Source of the DNA: Candidatus Eiseniibacteriota bacterium
GTDB taxonomy: Bacteria; Eisenbacteria; RBG-16-71-46; CAIMUX01
Reading direction: 5' to 3'
Assembly (NCBI GenBank): GCA_020633975.1
Contig: JACKCR010000007.1
Span: 124,001-188,000, forward strand
DNA length: 64,000 bases
Positions 52,488 to 60,677 of the stretch are shown piece after piece; position 1 is the first letter of the stretch, and the number at the start of each line of letters is the position of its first letter. A program made the translations under genes and the position numbers. The notes under the pieces are model-generated. The model worked only from the letters and a program-made list of their open reading frames with translations, had not been told where the DNA came from and ran no database searches.

Positions 52488-53821
52488 GAGAAGCGCGACT
52501 TGAGCCAGCCGCCGAGTCCGCTCTTCGGGACGGCTACCGGCGTCCAGACCGGAACGGTCGCCAGCACATGGTCGTCGACCACGACTTCGATCTCGCCTAC
52601 CGGATCCCATGGATCGAGCGGGGCCTGAAGGTCCTCTACCGGCACGAACCGTGTTTCGAGCAGTCGATCGTCCGGACGCGAGACGATGACGGTGAGGTCG
52701 TGCGCGACTACGGGGTGGATCGACGCCACCGTCCCCCCGGCCACCGGCACCTCGGTCTCGATTACGTCGCCCCGCTTCGCGATTTCCATCGGAAGGAAGC
52801 TTCCGAACCCAAGGCCGAGGAGTTCCCGGCTCACTCCGAACCGGTCTCGATTCGTGGGACAGCCGAGGACGACGGAGATGAGGCGGAGGTCACCGCGCTT
52901 CGCGGTGGCGCACAGGCAGAAGCCCGCCTTCGAGGTATAGCCGGTCTTGAGCCCGTCGAGTCCGGGGAACCGTCCGACGAGTTCGTTCGTGTTGCGGAGG
53001 ATGAACTGTCCGTCGCGGAACGGCGCCTCTGCCGTCGACGCCATCCGCAGTACATCCGGGTACTGGACGAGCTGACGAGCGATCTGGGCGATGTCGAACG
53101 CAGTCGTCAGGTTGATTGCGTTCGGATCGTCATCGAGTCCGTGGACGTTCTTGTACTCGGTCGCTTCGAGGCGAAGCAGATCCGCCTCTCGGTTCATGAG
53201 CTGGACGAACCCTCCCGGGGTCCCCGCAATGTGTTCCGCCACGGCAACACAGGCGTCGTTGGCAGATCCGATCGCGATCGCTTCGAGCATCTGCTCCAGG
53301 CTGAACACTTCGCCTTGCTTGAGGTAGACCTGAGACCCACCCAGCTTACTCGCACTCCCCGAAACTCGGATCGAATCGTTGAGAGAGAGACGCCCCGCGT
53401 CGACCTCTCGCATGACGACGAGCTCGAGCATCATCTTCGCGATGCTGGCCGGCGGTCGCCTGTCGTGAGAGTTCTTCTCGTAGAGAATCGTGCCTGTCTC
53501 CGCTTCGATCAGGATCGCCGACTCGCAGGCCTCCCCCGCCCATTCGAGCGGGCGTCCCGAGAACCGCAACACGGGCGCATCCGGAAGCTCGGGCATAGGC
53601 GGAACGGCTTCGGTGTCGCCACCGCCACAGCCAGTAAGACCAACGAGACCGAAACCGACGATGGCGATCGCCAACACGACGAACCCGGTACGCGACCCTG
53701 GTCGACTCGTGAGGACGGGAGCGGACAGCGCGAACGCCACACCTGGGCGAGTGGGACGCCGAAGGGTACGGTGCAGGGACGAGCGAAGTTTCATGGGCAG
53801 ACGGGACAGATGGGGTCGCAT
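52484..53821 (-). CDS. D-alanyl-D-alanine carboxypeptidase (PBP5 family), predicted lipoprotein
   Basis: This 445-residue S11 peptidase has active-site motifs SIAK (PPASIAKMM), SAND and KTGYT, followed by a C-terminal beta-domain. The N-terminus is unusual: about 50 basic residues, then a hydrophobic segment ending in a lipobox-like LTGC followed by GGGDTE, so it is probably lipid-anchored rather than held by the usual C-terminal amphipathic helix. It trims the terminal D-Ala of peptidoglycan stem peptides. ATG 53821 (AGGAG five bases upstream) is preferred over ATG 53794. Confidence 0.9.
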   Translation of the reverse strand: MRPHLSRLPMKLRSSLHRTLRRPTRPGVAFALSAPVLTSRPGSRTGFVVLAIAIVGFGLVGLTGCGGGDTEAVPPMPELPDAPVLRFSGRPLEWAGEACESAILIEAETGTILYEKNSHDRRPPASIAKMMLELVVMREVDAGRLSLNDSIRVSGSASKLGGSQVYLKQGEVFSLEQMLEAIAIGSANDACVAVAEHIAGTPGGFVQLMNREADLLRLEATEYKNVHGLDDDPNAINLTTAFDIAQIARQLVQYPDVLRMASTAEAPFRDGQFILRNTNELVGRFPGLDGLKTGYTSKAGFCLCATAKRGDLRLISVVLGCPTNRDRFGVSRELLGLGFGSFLPMEIAKRGDVIETEVPVAGGTVASIHPVVAHDLTVIVSRPDDRLLETRFVPVEDLQAPLDPWDPVGEIEVVVDDHVLATVPVWTPVAVPKSGLGGWLKSRFS

Positions 53822-54131
53822 AGCTCTCCTAGCAGCCTCACCGAGCGGCTCCTCGCCTCTCGGGATGGATCCTTCCAAATGAGGGCGCTCCGCGTCCTCG
53901 CGAGCGTCCCAGACGACTCGGGTGCTGCCCCGCCCGGTGGGGCCCAGAGCGGGCGGCCGCAGCCGCACTCGCACAGAACCCCTAAACCCTTGCCAGAAAG
54001 CACGATAGCACGGCGCAACAACCAACGCAACTGTCGTTCGGCGGGAGTTCGACGAACGTACGTCAATCGGGTACCCTACGGGACTCGAAGGTGACGCCGA
54101 GAAGTCGGCGGGTCAGGGAAGGACGCAGCTC
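53822..54131. other. Divergent intergenic region, carboxypeptidase / TPR protein
   Basis: This 310-bp region contains a candidate minus-strand promoter (54002-54030) for the carboxypeptidase gene and no visible gene. The plus-strand side has GACGAACGTACGTCAATCGG and a weak TACCCT at about 54070, not convincing as a promoter. Confidence 0.45.
54002..54030 (-). promoter_or_regulatory. Candidate sigma-70 type promoter for the carboxypeptidase gene
   Basis: On the minus strand TTGCGT (54025-54030) and TATCGT (54002-54007) are separated by 17 bp. The implied 5' leader is about 175 nt. Confidence 0.35.
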
Positions 54132-54869
54132 GTGTACACGTTGATCATCGCGGTGACGGTCGGTCTCCTCATCACGGTCCTATGGATCGCACTCGGGCTC
54201 TGGGGTGGCATCTGGCTGGGAACGATTCTCGGCATCCTCGTCATGGTCGGGATCTCTGCGCTGGTCGCACGGCGGATCGGGAAGCGGATCGAACCCGCGA
54301 TGCAATCGGTCCAGAGGCAGATCCAAGCAGGACAGACTCGCCTCGCGCTGCAAACGCTCGAGTCTCTCCTCCCGATGGCGAAGTGGCAGGTTCTGCTCGG
54401 CGGGCAGCTCCACGCGCAGATCGGAACGATCCACTACGCGCAGGGCGAAGAAGCCAAAGCGATGGAGTCACTCTCCAAATCGCACGCTCGAGTCGCCGAA
54501 GCGCAGTTGTTCCGAGCCGCTCTCCTCTACCGCAAGAACGATGTCGACGGAGCGACCAAGGCGCTTCGGGGCTCCGTGAAGTACAACCAGAAGAATGCAC
54601 TCCTCCACAACACCCTCGCTTGGATGCTGAGCCAATCCGACCGCACCGACGAAGCGATTGCTGCGCTGCAGGAGGCTCTCAAGTCCCTGAAGGACGATTC
54701 GGCAACGAAGGACAACCTGATCCGTCTTCAGAACGGCAAGAAGATGTCGATGAAGAGCTTCGGAATGACGTGGTACGGACTCCAGCTCGAGAAGGTTCCG
54801 AACGCGCTCCGTCAGATGCAGCAAGGGCCGCCGCGTCCGGGTTTCCGGCAGCCCCGTCGTCGCCGCTAG
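54132..54869 (+). CDS. Membrane-anchored TPR protein
   Basis: This 245-residue protein has two N-terminal membrane helices (about 3-24 and 26-46), a charged linker and TPR-like helical repeats (HAQIGTIHYAQGEEAKAMESL, FRAALLYRKNDVDGATKALRGSV, LHNTLAWMLSQSDRTDEAIAALQEAL). The tail is Pro/Arg-rich. It is likely an inner-membrane scaffold; no specific function is recognised. GTG at 54132 with AGGGAAGGA upstream. Confidence 0.75.
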   Translation: MYTLIIAVTVGLLITVLWIALGLWGGIWLGTILGILVMVGISALVARRIGKRIEPAMQSVQRQIQAGQTRLALQTLESLLPMAKWQVLLGGQLHAQIGTIHYAQGEEAKAMESLSKSHARVAEAQLFRAALLYRKNDVDGATKALRGSVKYNQKNALLHNTLAWMLSQSDRTDEAIAALQEALKSLKDDSATKDNLIRLQNGKKMSMKSFGMTWYGLQLEKVPNALRQMQQGPPRPGFRQPRRRR

Positions 54870-54887
54870 TCTGATCCGCCACTCGGC

Positions 54888-54918
54888 CGGCACTGTGCCG
54901 ACAGCCGCCCTGGGCGGC
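54888..54918. terminator. Paired hairpins between convergent genes
   Basis: CGGCA-ctg-TGCCG (54888-54900) and GCCGCC-ctg-GGCGGC (54904-54918) lie between the convergent TPR and TonB-C genes. There is no T-run, but position and symmetry suggest bidirectional termination. Confidence 0.5.
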
Positions 54919-54992
54919 CGGCAGCCTCTCGAATACGCCCGACCTGGACATACACCGGCAACGTGTCTCGCTACCCGCGCCGTCGCGATCGG

Positions 54993-55943
54993 CTAGTTCT
55001 GCCAGATCGAGTTCTTGGGGATTTCAGCCTCGACCGTGCACGCGTCTCCTTTGAAGTGGTAGTGGAGGAGCACCGTCGAAGGCACACCCACTCCCATCTC
55101 GCCCGCAGTCGAGAGCCCGGTGGAGCGGGCAGCCCGGATCGCAGCTTGATCCAGGTCGTCGAGTCCGGAGCTCTTCACCAGCGCGAGCTCCAAGAGCTGG
55201 CCGGACCGCTCACCCCGCACCTTCACCGTCACAGTCTTGTCGAGGTTCTTGCCCCTCAGCGAAGTAGGCATCTGCGCTACCGTCGGCCGGGTCACCTTGT
55301 TGTCGGTGCGCGGGAGTCGCGGATGATTGCCGGCTTCGACCTCCTCGATGAACCGGGTGATTCCCGCATGCAGCCCCTTCTCCGACCCTGAGATGACGAA
55401 GAGCGTCGAGATGTCATCCTCCAGGTCCTGAGTCACGACCCGGTCCTTCTGTCCCTCGATGCGAATGGTGTCTGCGATCTGGAAAAGGAACTTCGGTGGC
55501 GCCGGACAGGGCGCTCCCCGTGTCCGCGCATAGTCCGTCGTGAACTCTCGGCCGTCGATCAGTCGCACGATCCGCTGGCGAGGAATGAAGTAGTCGACCG
55601 CGGTCCACGGGATCCAGATCAGTTCGCGGCTCTCCCCGAACGCCTGGAGACCATCCTGTCGGAACCGATCGCACTCTTCGGGGGAGACCAGGAACGACGT
55701 CTCTGCGGAACGGGTCTTGTAATTCAGGTAGCCGACGATCCAGGAGAGATCCTCTGCGGTGAAGCTGCCGCACTCGCCACAGTCCAGCGTCGGGGCATCC
55801 GGTGCGCGCTCGACCCGGTTCTCGCAGTTCGGACAGAGCCAGGTCTCGGCGCTGGCCACCTGGGCGATTCCTCCGAGCATCCAGAGACCAACCAGGCCCC
55901 AGACCCCGAGGCGCATGCACCGCCTAGCAATACGACTAATCAA
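54993..55943 (-). CDS. Exported protein with zinc-ribbon-like motif and TonB C-terminal domain
   Basis: This 316-residue protein has a signal sequence (LGVWGLVGLWMLGGIAQVASA), a rubredoxin-like CPNC...CGEC zinc ribbon just after it, a middle region of unknown fold, and a C-terminal TonB-like domain (TVTVKVRGERSGQLLELALVKSSGLDDLDQAAIRAARST). The first helix is a signal peptide rather than the TonB anchor, so classical energy transduction is unlikely. TTG at 55943 with GGGAG upstream. No ExbBD genes nearby. Confidence 0.75.
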   Translation of the reverse strand: MISRIARRCMRLGVWGLVGLWMLGGIAQVASAETWLCPNCENRVERAPDAPTLDCGECGSFTAEDLSWIVGYLNYKTRSAETSFLVSPEECDRFRQDGLQAFGESRELIWIPWTAVDYFIPRQRIVRLIDGREFTTDYARTRGAPCPAPPKFLFQIADTIRIEGQKDRVVTQDLEDDISTLFVISGSEKGLHAGITRFIEEVEAGNHPRLPRTDNKVTRPTVAQMPTSLRGKNLDKTVTVKVRGERSGQLLELALVKSSGLDDLDQAAIRAARSTGLSTAGEMGVGVPSTVLLHYHFKGDACTVEAEIPKNSIWQN

Positions 55944-56129
55944 GATGCCACTCCCTTCTGCGACAAGGACTTCCGAATCAAACCGGACGTCTGGAGCGGA
56001 GCCGCCGTACTCGTAGTCGGCCCCGGGGCCCCGCGGGAAGCAAGGGCCCGTGGGAGGGCTCGGCAGAGACCGAGGCTCACCGGCTCCAGAGGTATCCGAC
56101 GAGTATACCCAGGACAGGCTCCCAGGATC

Positions 56130-56885
56130 TCAGCGGATCTCGAAAGTCTCCCGCTCGCTCTGGGCGACCACGGTGGAGTCCGAGGCGGTCAGGAGCTCGA
56201 CGTGCCACTCGTATCGGCCGGGTTCGGTATGGGGCGGAAGGGGAACCCGGATCGAGTTGGCCGCCGTGACCACGTTCGCGTAGATCGCGCCGATGGAGTC
56301 GACCATCACGACACGAAAGAGCCTCTCCTTCGGAATCTCGACCGATCGAGGGGGTGGATCTCCGTTCGGGTAGGCATCCACGCGCTCGAGCTCCGATGGT
56401 GTGTCCCCTTCCGGGAGCTCAGGAGGATCGTCGTCTTGGTCGACGGAGTCGCGCCCGCCCGGATCCGCAGAGCCTCCGCTCTGATCATCGGCCATATCGG
56501 ACGCATCGGAGGCCTCTGCTACGTCCTCGTCCGGGTCCTCGGTTGTCTCACTGTCATCGCCGTTCGCAACGACAGCCCCCGAGTCGACGGAGAACTCGCC
56601 GCTCCGGAGGGCCGCCGGATCGTCGCTCGCGTCCTCTGCCCCCGTGAGCACCCACCGGAAGCCGATCTGGGGCGGGACGAGGACGTCTCCTGCGCGAGGA
56701 CGCAGCTCGGAAAACGGGTTCGGCAACTCTGGAGCTGGCGCTACCTCCTCCTGCGTCTCGGTTTGTCCGCCGCACCCGCCGGCAAGGAACCCCAAAGCGA
56801 GCAGGCCCGAAAGGAGGGCGGCCGGCCAGGCGCGTCCTTCCCGGGGAGGGTTGGGTCTGTATCGCGTCGTTCGATCCCCGCCCAG
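56130..56885 (-). CDS. Acidic lipoprotein of unknown function, start uncertain
   Basis: This protein of about 251 residues has a lipoprotein signal (LLSGLLALGFLAGGC), a very acidic central region rich in Asp, Glu, Ser and Gly (about 85-160) and a small C-terminal Ig-like segment (RLFRVVMVDSIGAIYANVV ... GRYEWHVELLT). No ATG, GTG or TTG lies in frame between the promoter-like sequence at 56935-56963 and the lipobox. The CTG at 56885 has GGAGG six bases upstream and is the best start, which would be unusual. Confidence 0.65.
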   Translation of the reverse strand: MGGDRTTRYRPNPPREGRAWPAALLSGLLALGFLAGGCGGQTETQEEVAPAPELPNPFSELRPRAGDVLVPPQIGFRWVLTGAEDASDDPAALRSGEFSVDSGAVVANGDDSETTEDPDEDVAEASDASDMADDQSGGSADPGGRDSVDQDDDPPELPEGDTPSELERVDAYPNGDPPPRSVEIPKERLFRVVMVDSIGAIYANVVTAANSIRVPLPPHTEPGRYEWHVELLTASDSTVVAQSERETFEIR

Positions 56886-57290
56886 AGCGGGCCTCCATTT
56901 CTTGTCCGAAGCGCCGATTCGCCTGTCGCACAGTACCTTAGGTGATCCACGGGAGAGTGTAAAGCCGGCACGGCATGAACTTGGACGCCCGCTTCGGCGC
57001 TCCCGCGTGGTCGCCTCGCGCTGGTCCTCGAGCTGGTCTCTTGGCGGCCCCGCGGTGGCCCCGTGGGCCCCCTCCTGGTGCCTTAGCGTCCGCCTGTCGT
57101 GGCATCTCCAACCCGTTACCATTAATTGGGACAACGACTTATCTGGATTATTCGACATACTAACTAAGAAAATCGATCGACTTGCGCCAAAGTGGATACA
57201 CCGCAAGTCAGGCCTGATTATTTCGGGCAGGGCTTTCCGGAGAACTTCAATCGCCACGACATCTGACGTCAGTTCGTTGGAGGACCCCAA
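56886..57290 (+). other. 405-bp region with an AT-rich leader of the PPC-like protein gene
   Basis: The left part holds the promoter of the acidic lipoprotein. From about 57108 to 57250 the sequence becomes AT-rich (ATTAATTGGG, TTATCTGGATTATTCG, ACTAACTAAGAAAATCG), unlike its surroundings. A weak -35/-10 pair TTGGGA (57126) and TATTCG (57149), 17 bp apart, could drive the gene at 57291 with a leader of about 135 nt. Confidence 0.4.
56935..56963 (-). promoter_or_regulatory. Candidate sigma-70 type promoter for the acidic lipoprotein
   Basis: TTTACA (56958-56963) and TAAGGT (56935-56940) on the minus strand are separated by exactly 17 bp. The start codon candidate is about 45 nt downstream of the expected transcription start. 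Confidence 0.45.
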
Positions 57291-57908
57291 ATGAAGAAAG
57301 TGATAGCGGTAGCAATCGGACTCCTCTGTGTGTCCAGCGCGGCCATGGCTGCTACCTGGGTGGAAGTGGACGACGCTGGTGACCTGCCGGGCACGGCCCA
57401 GGTTCCGGAAGGATCTGGCCCGCTCGATGGAATCCAGGGAACGATTGGTGCCAACAATGACGCTGACATGTACTGCATCACGGTTCCGGATGCCGGCATG
57501 CTCGTCGCCACCACCTGCGGTGGCGCTACGATCGACACCCAGATGTGGATCTTCGACGAGAACGGCGTTGGCATCTCGTTCGACGACGACGATCCCGCTG
57601 GCTGCGGTCTCCAGTCCACGGTGACTGGTGCCTTCCTGCTCGGTCCGGGCAACTACCTGCTCGCGATCTCGACCTACAGCAACGACGCCCTGAACGCTGC
57701 TGGCGACGAGATCTGGGCCGACTCTCCGTTCGCGACCGAGCGTCAGCCGGACGGCGCGGGCGCCGGTGACCCGGTCATCGCTTCCTGGAACGGTGCCGGT
57801 AGCTCCTCCGGTGACTACTTCATCGCCCTCACCGGCGTTGAGTTCTGCGGCGGAGTGGTTCCGACCATCGAGAAGTCGTGGGGAGAGATCAAGAGCATCT
57901 ACAAGTAG
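57291..57908 (+). CDS. Secreted PPC-like domain protein
   Basis: This 205-residue protein has a signal peptide (MKKVIAVAIGLLCVSSAAMAA) and a single beta-rich domain resembling the bacterial pre-peptidase C-terminal (PPC) fold: DADMYCITVPDAGMLVATTCGG ... DTQMWIFDENGVGISFDDDD ... LGPGNYLLAIS. The end, EKSWGEIKSIYK, is a short Trp-containing tail that may be a sorting signal; this is speculation. GGAGG precedes the ATG and a strong terminator follows, so it is a single-gene unit, probably well expressed. Likely surface or extracellular. Confidence 0.8.
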   Translation: MKKVIAVAIGLLCVSSAAMAATWVEVDDAGDLPGTAQVPEGSGPLDGIQGTIGANNDADMYCITVPDAGMLVATTCGGATIDTQMWIFDENGVGISFDDDDPAGCGLQSTVTGAFLLGPGNYLLAISTYSNDALNAAGDEIWADSPFATERQPDGAGAGDPVIASWNGAGSSSGDYFIALTGVEFCGGVVPTIEKSWGEIKSIYK

Positions 57909-57939
57909 TCGATACTGCTAGAAGCTCTCGCTTCACGAG

Positions 57940-57970
57940 CCCGAGGATCCCTGGATCCTCGGGTTTCTCT
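57940..57970 (+). terminator. Rho-independent terminator after the PPC-like gene
   Basis: CCCGAGGATCC-ct-GGATCCTCGGG (57940-57963) forms a near-perfect stem and is followed by TTTCTCTTT. Confidence 0.9.
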
Positions 57971-57979
57971 TTGCTCGTC

Positions 57980-58073
57980 GGTCAGGCAACGCAAACGCGG
58001 TCGAGCACGCAAACTCGGTCAGGTAACGCAGACCTGGTCAGGCAACGCAGGCTCGGTCAGGCAACGCAGACAT
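57980..58073. repeat. 19-bp stop-codon-spanning tandem repeat array (5 units)
   Basis: Units start at 57980, 57999, 58017, 58036 and 58055; typical units are GGTCAGGCAACGCAGGCTC and GGTCAGGCAACGCAGACAT, the second being 18 bp and more diverged. The glycosyltransferase gene on the minus strand ends in the last unit (stop TGA at 58057-58059, after VCVA), and four further copies follow downstream of it, mostly with the TGA intact. Confidence 0.92.
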
Positions 58074-59064
58074 AGTCACGACCCTCCGCACAGCTGGCTT
58101 CTCCGAGAGCGGCGCGAATGAGCTCGCGCGCGCCCTTCGCGCCCACCGCCACGAGGATCATCCGGCTTCCGCGCTTCGCTAGCCCTTCCTGAGCTTCCTC
58201 GATCGGTCTTCCGTATGCCTTCCGACCGATCTTGCGGGGGTCGATATCGAGGAACGAGGAGACACGTCCCCCTTCCGAGAGGAACGCGCGCGCGAACCGG
58301 CGCCCATCACGGCCGGCTCCCCAGACGATCGTGTCGCGCTCTCCGAGAAAGCCTGCGAGGTGATGAGCACGACAGGCGAGGAACCGGTCCGGCGCGTACT
58401 GCGGTTGGGTCCGAGACGCCCGCTCGGGCGCGTCGGTCCACTCGTAGAGATCCCGGTCGACCTTGCCGAAGAGAGTTCCGGCCCGGAGCATGCGGAGCCA
58501 GAGGTCGTAGTCTTCGGGCCAGCCTTGGTCCCGGTACCCTCCGACCCTTTCGAACAGCACGCGCCTCATGAGAACGGTCGGATGCGGGAGGGGTGACTCG
58601 ATCCAGAGCCCGTTCGCGATCTCCTCCGGTTCGCGGCAAGATCTCACCCAGTCGAGGTAGCGCTTCCCACCATCGGTGAGCGGTGTTCCGACGTGGGCGA
58701 CTTGGGTCGCGACGAGCCCGATCTCCGGCCTCCTCCGAAGGAACTCCACTTGCGCATCGAAGCGTTCAGGAAGAGACACGTCGTCCGCATCCTGCCGCGC
58801 AAGGAGAGTTCCCCGAGCCGATCGAGCCGCCAAGTCGAGCGCCGCGACGATTCCCGAAGGCTCGATCCGTCGCGTCCGAATCCGGTCATCTCGACGGACG
58901 TAGGCGGAGAGAACGTCCGGTGTTCCGTCATCGGAACCATCGTCGACGACAACGCACTCGAAATCCGAGAACGTCTGGGCCAGGAGGGAATCCAACGCTC
59001 GAGGGAGTGTCGACGCTGCATTCCGCACCGGCAAGAGAACGGAGACGGTCGGATCGCTCGTCAT
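58057..59064 (-). CDS. Glycosyltransferase family 2 with C-terminal nucleotide-binding-like segment
   Basis: This 335-residue protein has a GT-A domain: VSVLLPVRNAASTLPRALDSLLAQ, CVVVDDGSDDGT and the metal-binding RQDADDVSLPERF, then WPEDYDLWLRML (acceptor-site ED). Residues about 245-290 (TIVWGAGRDGRRFARAFLSEGGRVSSFLDIDPRKIG) resemble the Rossmann-like start of sugar-acyltransferase or dehydrogenase modules, an unusual addition. It ends the surface-glycan operon, starting 5 bp after the oxidoreductase stop. The stop codon lies in a 19-bp repeat array. Confidence 0.88.
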   Translation of the reverse strand: MTSDPTVSVLLPVRNAASTLPRALDSLLAQTFSDFECVVVDDGSDDGTPDVLSAYVRRDDRIRTRRIEPSGIVAALDLAARSARGTLLARQDADDVSLPERFDAQVEFLRRRPEIGLVATQVAHVGTPLTDGGKRYLDWVRSCREPEEIANGLWIESPLPHPTVLMRRVLFERVGGYRDQGWPEDYDLWLRMLRAGTLFGKVDRDLYEWTDAPERASRTQPQYAPDRFLACRAHHLAGFLGERDTIVWGAGRDGRRFARAFLSEGGRVSSFLDIDPRKIGRKAYGRPIEEAQEGLAKRGSRMILVAVGAKGARELIRAALGEASCAEGRDYVCVA

Positions 59065-59069
59065 CCCCG

Positions 59070-60674
59070 CTAGCTCACTCGAAGCGCCTGCGCTTCCAAC
59101 GCGCGCTCGAGTTCCTCTAGCTGCGCTGCCCCTGCCTTCTCGTCTGCGCAGAAAGTGGAAGTGAGGCGAGACGCGAGCTCACGCGCCGCCTCCGGATCCT
59201 CGCTCCCATCCATGCGACCGAGAACGAGATCTGCCAGGGTTCCCGCGGCCTCTTCCTCCCGGAGCGTGCGAAGCAAGCGAAGGATGCTCTCCTCGTCGCT
59301 CTCCCAGGAACGGAGCAGATCGTGGATCCGGATCGTCCCTCGGCAAGGAGGACGAGGCGGCAGAGCGTCGGGCTCGTCGACCTGGTTCGCACCCAGCGGA
59401 TGCGGAGACGGCTGAAGTAGAGACGGCGGAAGCAGACTCACGACCCGGGACGCAACCACGGGAGCCGTCGTGTACTTGAGCCCCATCGTGACGAAGAGCC
59501 CCTCGGGCCCGCCGAACGCAGCGGGCGACAGGACGTGGTCTCGGTGCGGCATCTCGGGATCGTCGACGGAACGGGACGGCAGTCGGCCGACTTGCGCGGA
59601 GACGACTCGGCGCCCCGAGAGTTCGAGAGACGGGACGTGCTCGTCGACGGAGCGGATGAGAGCCTCCGCCTCCTCCGTCGTCACACGCACGTCTTCCGGG
59701 CCGGACCCTTCGATCCGGTGAACCGTGCCCACGTGCGTGAACCGTCCGTCGCTCCAGAGGAATGCGTTTCGTCCGTCGCGCGCGCGGACGCCCATGCCGG
59801 ACACGCCGTCGCTGCCCACACGACCGAAGTCTGTCGAGCCCTCCAGGACGAGGTTGAACACCTTCGCGGTCGGGATCGAGTTCGCGAGCGGCCATCCCCA
59901 ACGGTCGAGTGTCGTCTCCGTCCACGCGCCGGCCGAGAGCACGACCAGCGGCGTTTCGACTTCGACTCGTCCGCTCGACTCTCCCAAACGGGTGGAGTCG
60001 GAGTTCGTGGCTCGGGACAGTCCGAGCCCTACGACAGCTCCGTCTCGAACGATCGGCGTCGCGTCCGCATGGTTCACGATCGTCGCGCCGAGACTGACCG
60101 ACCAACGGAGGTACTCGATGAGGAGACGCTGCGGGTCGGCGATCCAACCGTCGGACCAGAACGCGAACGCCCGCTCAGAACCGACCGAACGGGGAACGTC
60201 CTCGAGCGCATTCGCCAATACGACGCGTCCTCTCGGAAGACGATGCGCTGGCAGGACCCCGTCGTTCCGGCCCCTCGAGAGCCAGGCATCGATTGCGAAC
60301 GCGACGGAGAACGGGATCGGATGACGCACGCCCTTTCCGTCGAGCGGAAGGAGGAACGACCGGGGCGAGGTGAACTCCGGAAACGAGCGCAGGAACCAAC
60401 GTCGAGCTTCCACCGACTCCCCGAATCTGGAGAGATCGAAGCTCTGGAGATAGCGCAAGCCTCCATGGAGGATCCGTAGGCTTCGCGCACTCGCGCCCCG
60501 ACCGAAGTCTCGTCGCTCGACGAGAAGGGACCGATAGCCGCGACGGGAGAGTTCGAAGAGTAGCGACGCTCCGTGGATCCCTCCACCGACGACGACGCAA
60601 TCGAAGCTGCGGCCGCCCAGGTCACTCAGGTTGCGAACGAATCCCGGATCGGCGGGGCTCACGACGGGACTCAC
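59070..60674 (-). CDS. FAD-dependent oxidoreductase, glycerol-3-phosphate dehydrogenase (GlpD)-like
   Basis: This is a 534-residue DAO-fold protein. The FAD site is DCVVVGGGIHGASLLFELSRRGY and the GlpD-type motif SARSLRILHGGLRYLQ follows. The C-terminal 120 residues form a helical extension comparable to the DAO_C region but with a Pro-rich linker. It may oxidise glycerol-3-phosphate or a related glycan intermediate into the quinone pool; its position between glycosyltransferase genes suggests a dedicated role, which is inferred. The start GTG at 60674 overlaps the preceding stop (GTGA); a second GTG at 60662 lies in the duplicated 12-bp unit. Confidence 0.82.
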   Translation of the reverse strand: MSPVVSPADPGFVRNLSDLGGRSFDCVVVGGGIHGASLLFELSRRGYRSLLVERRDFGRGASARSLRILHGGLRYLQSFDLSRFGESVEARRWFLRSFPEFTSPRSFLLPLDGKGVRHPIPFSVAFAIDAWLSRGRNDGVLPAHRLPRGRVVLANALEDVPRSVGSERAFAFWSDGWIADPQRLLIEYLRWSVSLGATIVNHADATPIVRDGAVVGLGLSRATNSDSTRLGESSGRVEVETPLVVLSAGAWTETTLDRWGWPLANSIPTAKVFNLVLEGSTDFGRVGSDGVSGMGVRARDGRNAFLWSDGRFTHVGTVHRIEGSGPEDVRVTTEEAEALIRSVDEHVPSLELSGRRVVSAQVGRLPSRSVDDPEMPHRDHVLSPAAFGGPEGLFVTMGLKYTTAPVVASRVVSLLPPSLLQPSPHPLGANQVDEPDALPPRPPCRGTIRIHDLLRSWESDEESILRLLRTLREEEAAGTLADLVLGRMDGSEDPEAARELASRLTSTFCADEKAGAAQLEELERALEAQALRVS

Positions 60675-60677
60675 GAC
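60654..60677. repeat. 12-bp duplication spanning a GTGA stop/start junction
   Basis: GGGGCTCACGAC (60654-60665) and GGGACTCACGAC (60666-60677) differ at one base. The minus-strand reading GTCGTGAGTCCC GTCGTGAGCCCC duplicates the GTGA overlap in which the PHP-like gene stops and the oxidoreductase gene starts. Confidence 0.8.

Noticed and set aside
57980-58073. Possible CRISPR array
   Set aside because: The 19-bp units abut directly with no unique spacers and no cas genes are near.
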